Shown here in pieces: positions 29,433-31,920 of a stretch of DNA of 31,920 nucleotides. The position numbers and the translations under genes are program-made. Every line of letters starts with the position of its first letter. The stretch's first letter is position 1. The notes below the pieces were generated by a model. That model worked only from the letters and a program-made list of their open reading frames with translations, searched no databases and was not told where the DNA came from. Source of the DNA: Sperchopsis tessellata (taxonomy: Eukaryota; Arthropoda; Insecta; Coleoptera; Hydrophilidae); contig JAWQRN010000299.1 in assembly GCA_033557685.1 (NCBI GenBank), positions 1 to 31,920 on the forward strand, read 5' to 3'.

Positions 29433-29513
29433 AGGTAGACCGTCTCATGGGATTATCACGCAGCACTTGACTTAGGTGGACTACTAAAATTTCGTGACTA
29501 AACTGAAAAAAGA
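29433..29513 (-). repeat. right terminal inverted repeat
   Basis: This is the reverse complement partner of 27794-27873. The outer end reads ttttttcagtttagtcacg on the minus strand next to TA. Confidence 0.85.
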
Positions 29514-31059
29514 TACCTAAACATTTTGACTGATTTGAGTGAGTCGATTTGTGTTATGATAATGAATGCATTAAGATCATTCTATATTTCAGAAATAATT
29601 ACTTACAATATTGCAAAATCTATGTCGTTTCCACATTTTTATGTTAAACACTCGTTCTATAAACATATATAATTTTCAGCAATAGAAATATACTTAATCC
29701 AAAATGATAACATGATAACTAATGATCTGATCTGTTCTAGACCATATCAGATGTGAAAATTATTTAATTTCAAATGCCAAAGTCTTAAATAGTACCTGTG
29801 CATACAATACATATATGTAAAATTTTGATTATTTAATATTTTATGTGATTTTTTTTATTTTATTTGCTTTATATTTGATTTAAAAAATATTATTATTGAA
29901 AGATTGCTGTATTATTTTATTTTAATTGCAATCCCTGAAAACTACCGAATTACTGTTATGTAAATAAATACATATTAATTTTAAATTCTCCAAAAATGTT
30001 AACTGTAGGTGGGTATAGGACATTCATCAAACATTTCAAGATACTTACGCAGTACATAAGTGCACAGGGTACCATTTAAGAAAAATGACTACTTGTCATT
30101 GGTACTAAGCTATTTCGCCATAAAGTTTAGAACGTCCAATTTAATATTTTACGATTTTTCTTTAATCAGAAAAGTAGAACATGCAATTTTTAAATAATTC
30201 TACAATTAAATTGCATTTACTTTTAATATGACGTGAGAGTTCATATTTTAGACAGATTTTGCAATTTGTTAAATTTTAACTAAATGCATTTAGGATTGAC
30301 GAACTACTTTTTAAACATAATTAATCAGGCAATTTAAATATGTAAAAATACATATAGTATTATATTTCAACCAACAAAGTTGATATTTCGATCGAAGAAA
30401 CCGATGCATATTGTAAGATCGCAAAGTTTTAAAAGAAAATGAATAGTTTAATGTCATATGACTTTTTTACATCTTATACATTGATATTTTGATAAATTTC
30501 CATCGATCATACATCGTGTTAAGTTTATAATCTGATTTGCTGAAAAAAGGTACATAATAAAATTTCTACAATACGAGAAAATTACAAAAAAGGCGTTGAA
30601 GACGCATTTACAAAATGTAACTAGTAATTATTTTAGCCTTCTTGAACACAAAAAAATAAGAAATTTCACTTTTGCTTGCCCATAAAAATTTACTAACAGC
30701 ATTTTATTTTGGAAACATTCATTTTTAAACATATACGGTTTTATAATTATTATTCTATTTTGCTTGACAGTCATTAATTATCTGTTTCGGCCTTCCCATA
30801 TACTTCGTACAATTTTTTGCATCCCTCGTGATTGTCGAAAATAAATCCTGCTACATCCCTGCCAAAAGGCAATATTCCTCATTTAACCGGTCGCTACGAC
30901 ATTACAATAAAAAAAAATGTAATAATTGAATCCGAAGTAAGCCCGTCTTTCGTTTATTTATTCAGATAATTGTACCATAAACATAAAATTTCATTTGGTC
31001 ATTATCATTTACTGCCGGAAAGTTCGATCGTTAATTTAAATCCCAAAGCAGCTGCAGGT
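29514..31059. other. AT-rich DNA, nothing firm recognised
   Basis: No transposon or exon is clear. A minus-strand stretch at about 30885-30778 can be read as DVAGFIFDNHEGCKKLYEVY and GKAETDN then stop, but I do not recognise it and cannot call it coding. Confidence 0.45.
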
Positions 31060-31400
31060 TACACCCAGTTTTTTCCGAGGCTGTTTTCGTTGCAGACAAA
31101 CTAAGTCGGGTCGGCAGGCATCGACACCGGCTTGGCAGATATTGTAAAGCTAGTGTTGTTGCTGTGTGCTTCCTGCTCCCTTTTCCTACATACGAATTTT
31201 ATAATGAATCGCACAAAAAACTGTACAGCGCGTATGGTATTTTCTCCCAGAGTTGCACAGACAATCCCCGGACTAATCCGGGGGGTTGCCTGGCGAAGCG
31301 GCTCCGGGGCACGCACTGGGGGAAAGTGATGCGGTGTCTGGACCAATCAATACCGGGTTCAAGGACGTTCCTAACTTGACTTCCTTTCTCGGTCATACAT
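31060..31400. other. local GC-rich island
   Basis: Composition rises to about 70% G+C at 31261-31320 against about 30% for most of the window, with several CpG steps. It contains a perfect hairpin, ccccgga-ctaa-tccgggg (31266-31283). It could be a promoter or 5' non-coding exon of psq, which would be transcribed leftward, or an inserted element. Nothing visible decides this. Confidence 0.5.
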
Positions 31401-31873
31401 GTTTCTACTTCCGAAAAATTATCTATCAAACCTACAAATTTGTCAGAGAAGGTGTGGATGTGTTCGAAATTGAGTACACGGTGATCATGTAATGTTTGAG
31501 TTTATTCAGTGTTCGCTTCCTGGATAGAGCAATTTATGGCGTACCAGTGGCGGGTAAAATAATAGAATGTGCCAATACGAAACGAATTAAAGTAGAATAC
31601 ATAGCATGGACAAAATATGCAGACGTATGAAACGATGGTAAAAGCAGAATATGGAAAGGAAGCAAGAAACAATAAACAAATATATGCAATCAGTGGCGTA
31701 TACAGAACGATTCTTAATTTAAGAAGACGATCTATGAATGTTTCAAAATAGGTAATTAAAAATTTATAGAAATTGGCGAACCGCGCATTTGTATACAGTG
31801 TTTAAAGGAACTTCGACCAGAATGTCGCGATAAATAAAAGAAAAAGAGAGGATAAAAAACAATAAGAAATTAC
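31401..31873. other. no recognised feature
   Basis: There is no motif, repeat or convincing open frame. Confidence 0.45.
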
Positions 31874-31912
<39 letters not shown>

Positions 31913-31920
31913 TATATATA
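31874..31920. repeat. TA dinucleotide microsatellite at the window edge
   Basis: A nearly pure TA run is interrupted only by a few bases and continues past the end of the window. Confidence 0.95.

Larger units (their letters stand above)
27794..29513 (-). mobile_element. IS630/Tc1-mariner-type transposon with 80-bp TIRs
   Basis: Inverted repeats at 27794-27873 and 29433-29513 match over about 80 bases (for example aaattttagt, gtccac, caagtgct, cgtgat, gagacggtctacct). TA dinucleotides adjoin both outer ends (27792-27793 and 29514-29515), which fits TA target duplication. The length of about 1.7 kb is typical for this superfamily. The transposase lies on the minus strand and is broken. Confidence 0.88.

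Noticed and set aside
30778..30885. Minus-strand reading DVAGFIFDNHEGCKKLYEVY ending in a stop
   Set aside because: Looks protein-like but is short, has no start or clear acceptor, and matches no family I know. A tblastn search would decide.
31132..31329. 65-codon plus-strand frame beginning with a hydrophobic stretch, like a signal peptide
   Set aside because: It lies in the GC-rich island, where stop codons are rare. Several overlapping frames on both strands are equally open and none has a known motif.
31261..31380. Possible rRNA or tRNA gene because of high GC
   Set aside because: I do not recognise any rRNA core sequence, and there is no cloverleaf or paired A/B box.

Overview
The window looks like nuclear DNA of an insect. 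It is AT-rich and intron-bearing, splice sites are GT-AG, and it is littered with decayed mariner/Tc1-like, jockey-like, RTE-like and Penelope-like elements. The only convincing host gene is the minus-strand orthologue of Drosophila pipsqueak (psq), a BTB and HTH_psq transcription factor. I cannot name the insect order from this sequence.

Layout of the gene: seven coding exons run right to left: 22695-22324, 19141-18988, 18763-18539, 18067-17928, 14201-14024, 13497-13218 and 10650-10440. They splice into one open frame of 519 codons plus TGA, every junction is in phase, and the product ends in four tandem psq DNA-binding repeats. The first visible exon opens with the last residues of a BTB domain (SLLKTADQLKIKGL). 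The rest of the BTB domain and the start codon are not in the window, so they should lie beyond base 31920, across an intron of more than 9.2 kb.

Region by region: 1-370 is the 3' end of a mariner. 1675-1752 is a GT microsatellite. 1918-4797 is a broken jockey-like retrotransposon carrying an inverted copy of its own 3' part. 4850-8850 holds two copies of a short minus-strand SINE-like repeat and two reverse transcriptase scraps. 8850-10440 includes the psq 3' UTR. The psq introns (10651-22323) hold a mariner, two jockey-type fragments, an IS630-like transposon, a TIR element, one solo and two palindromic Penelope-like terminal repeats, and a jockey copy bounded by unusually long direct repeats. 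22696-31920, probably one large psq intron plus upstream DNA, holds a Penelope-like GIY-YIG remnant, duplicated non-coding blocks, an ATCGAT array, a 17-bp minisatellite, a 1.7-kb IS630/mariner-type element with 80-bp terminal repeats, and a GC-rich island at 31060-31400.

I find no operon, CRISPR array, tRNA or rRNA. The most interesting structures are the Penelope-like palindromes with hammerhead-like motifs, the 190-bp inverted repeat in the jockey-like element, and the jockey copy with direct repeats of about 64 bp.
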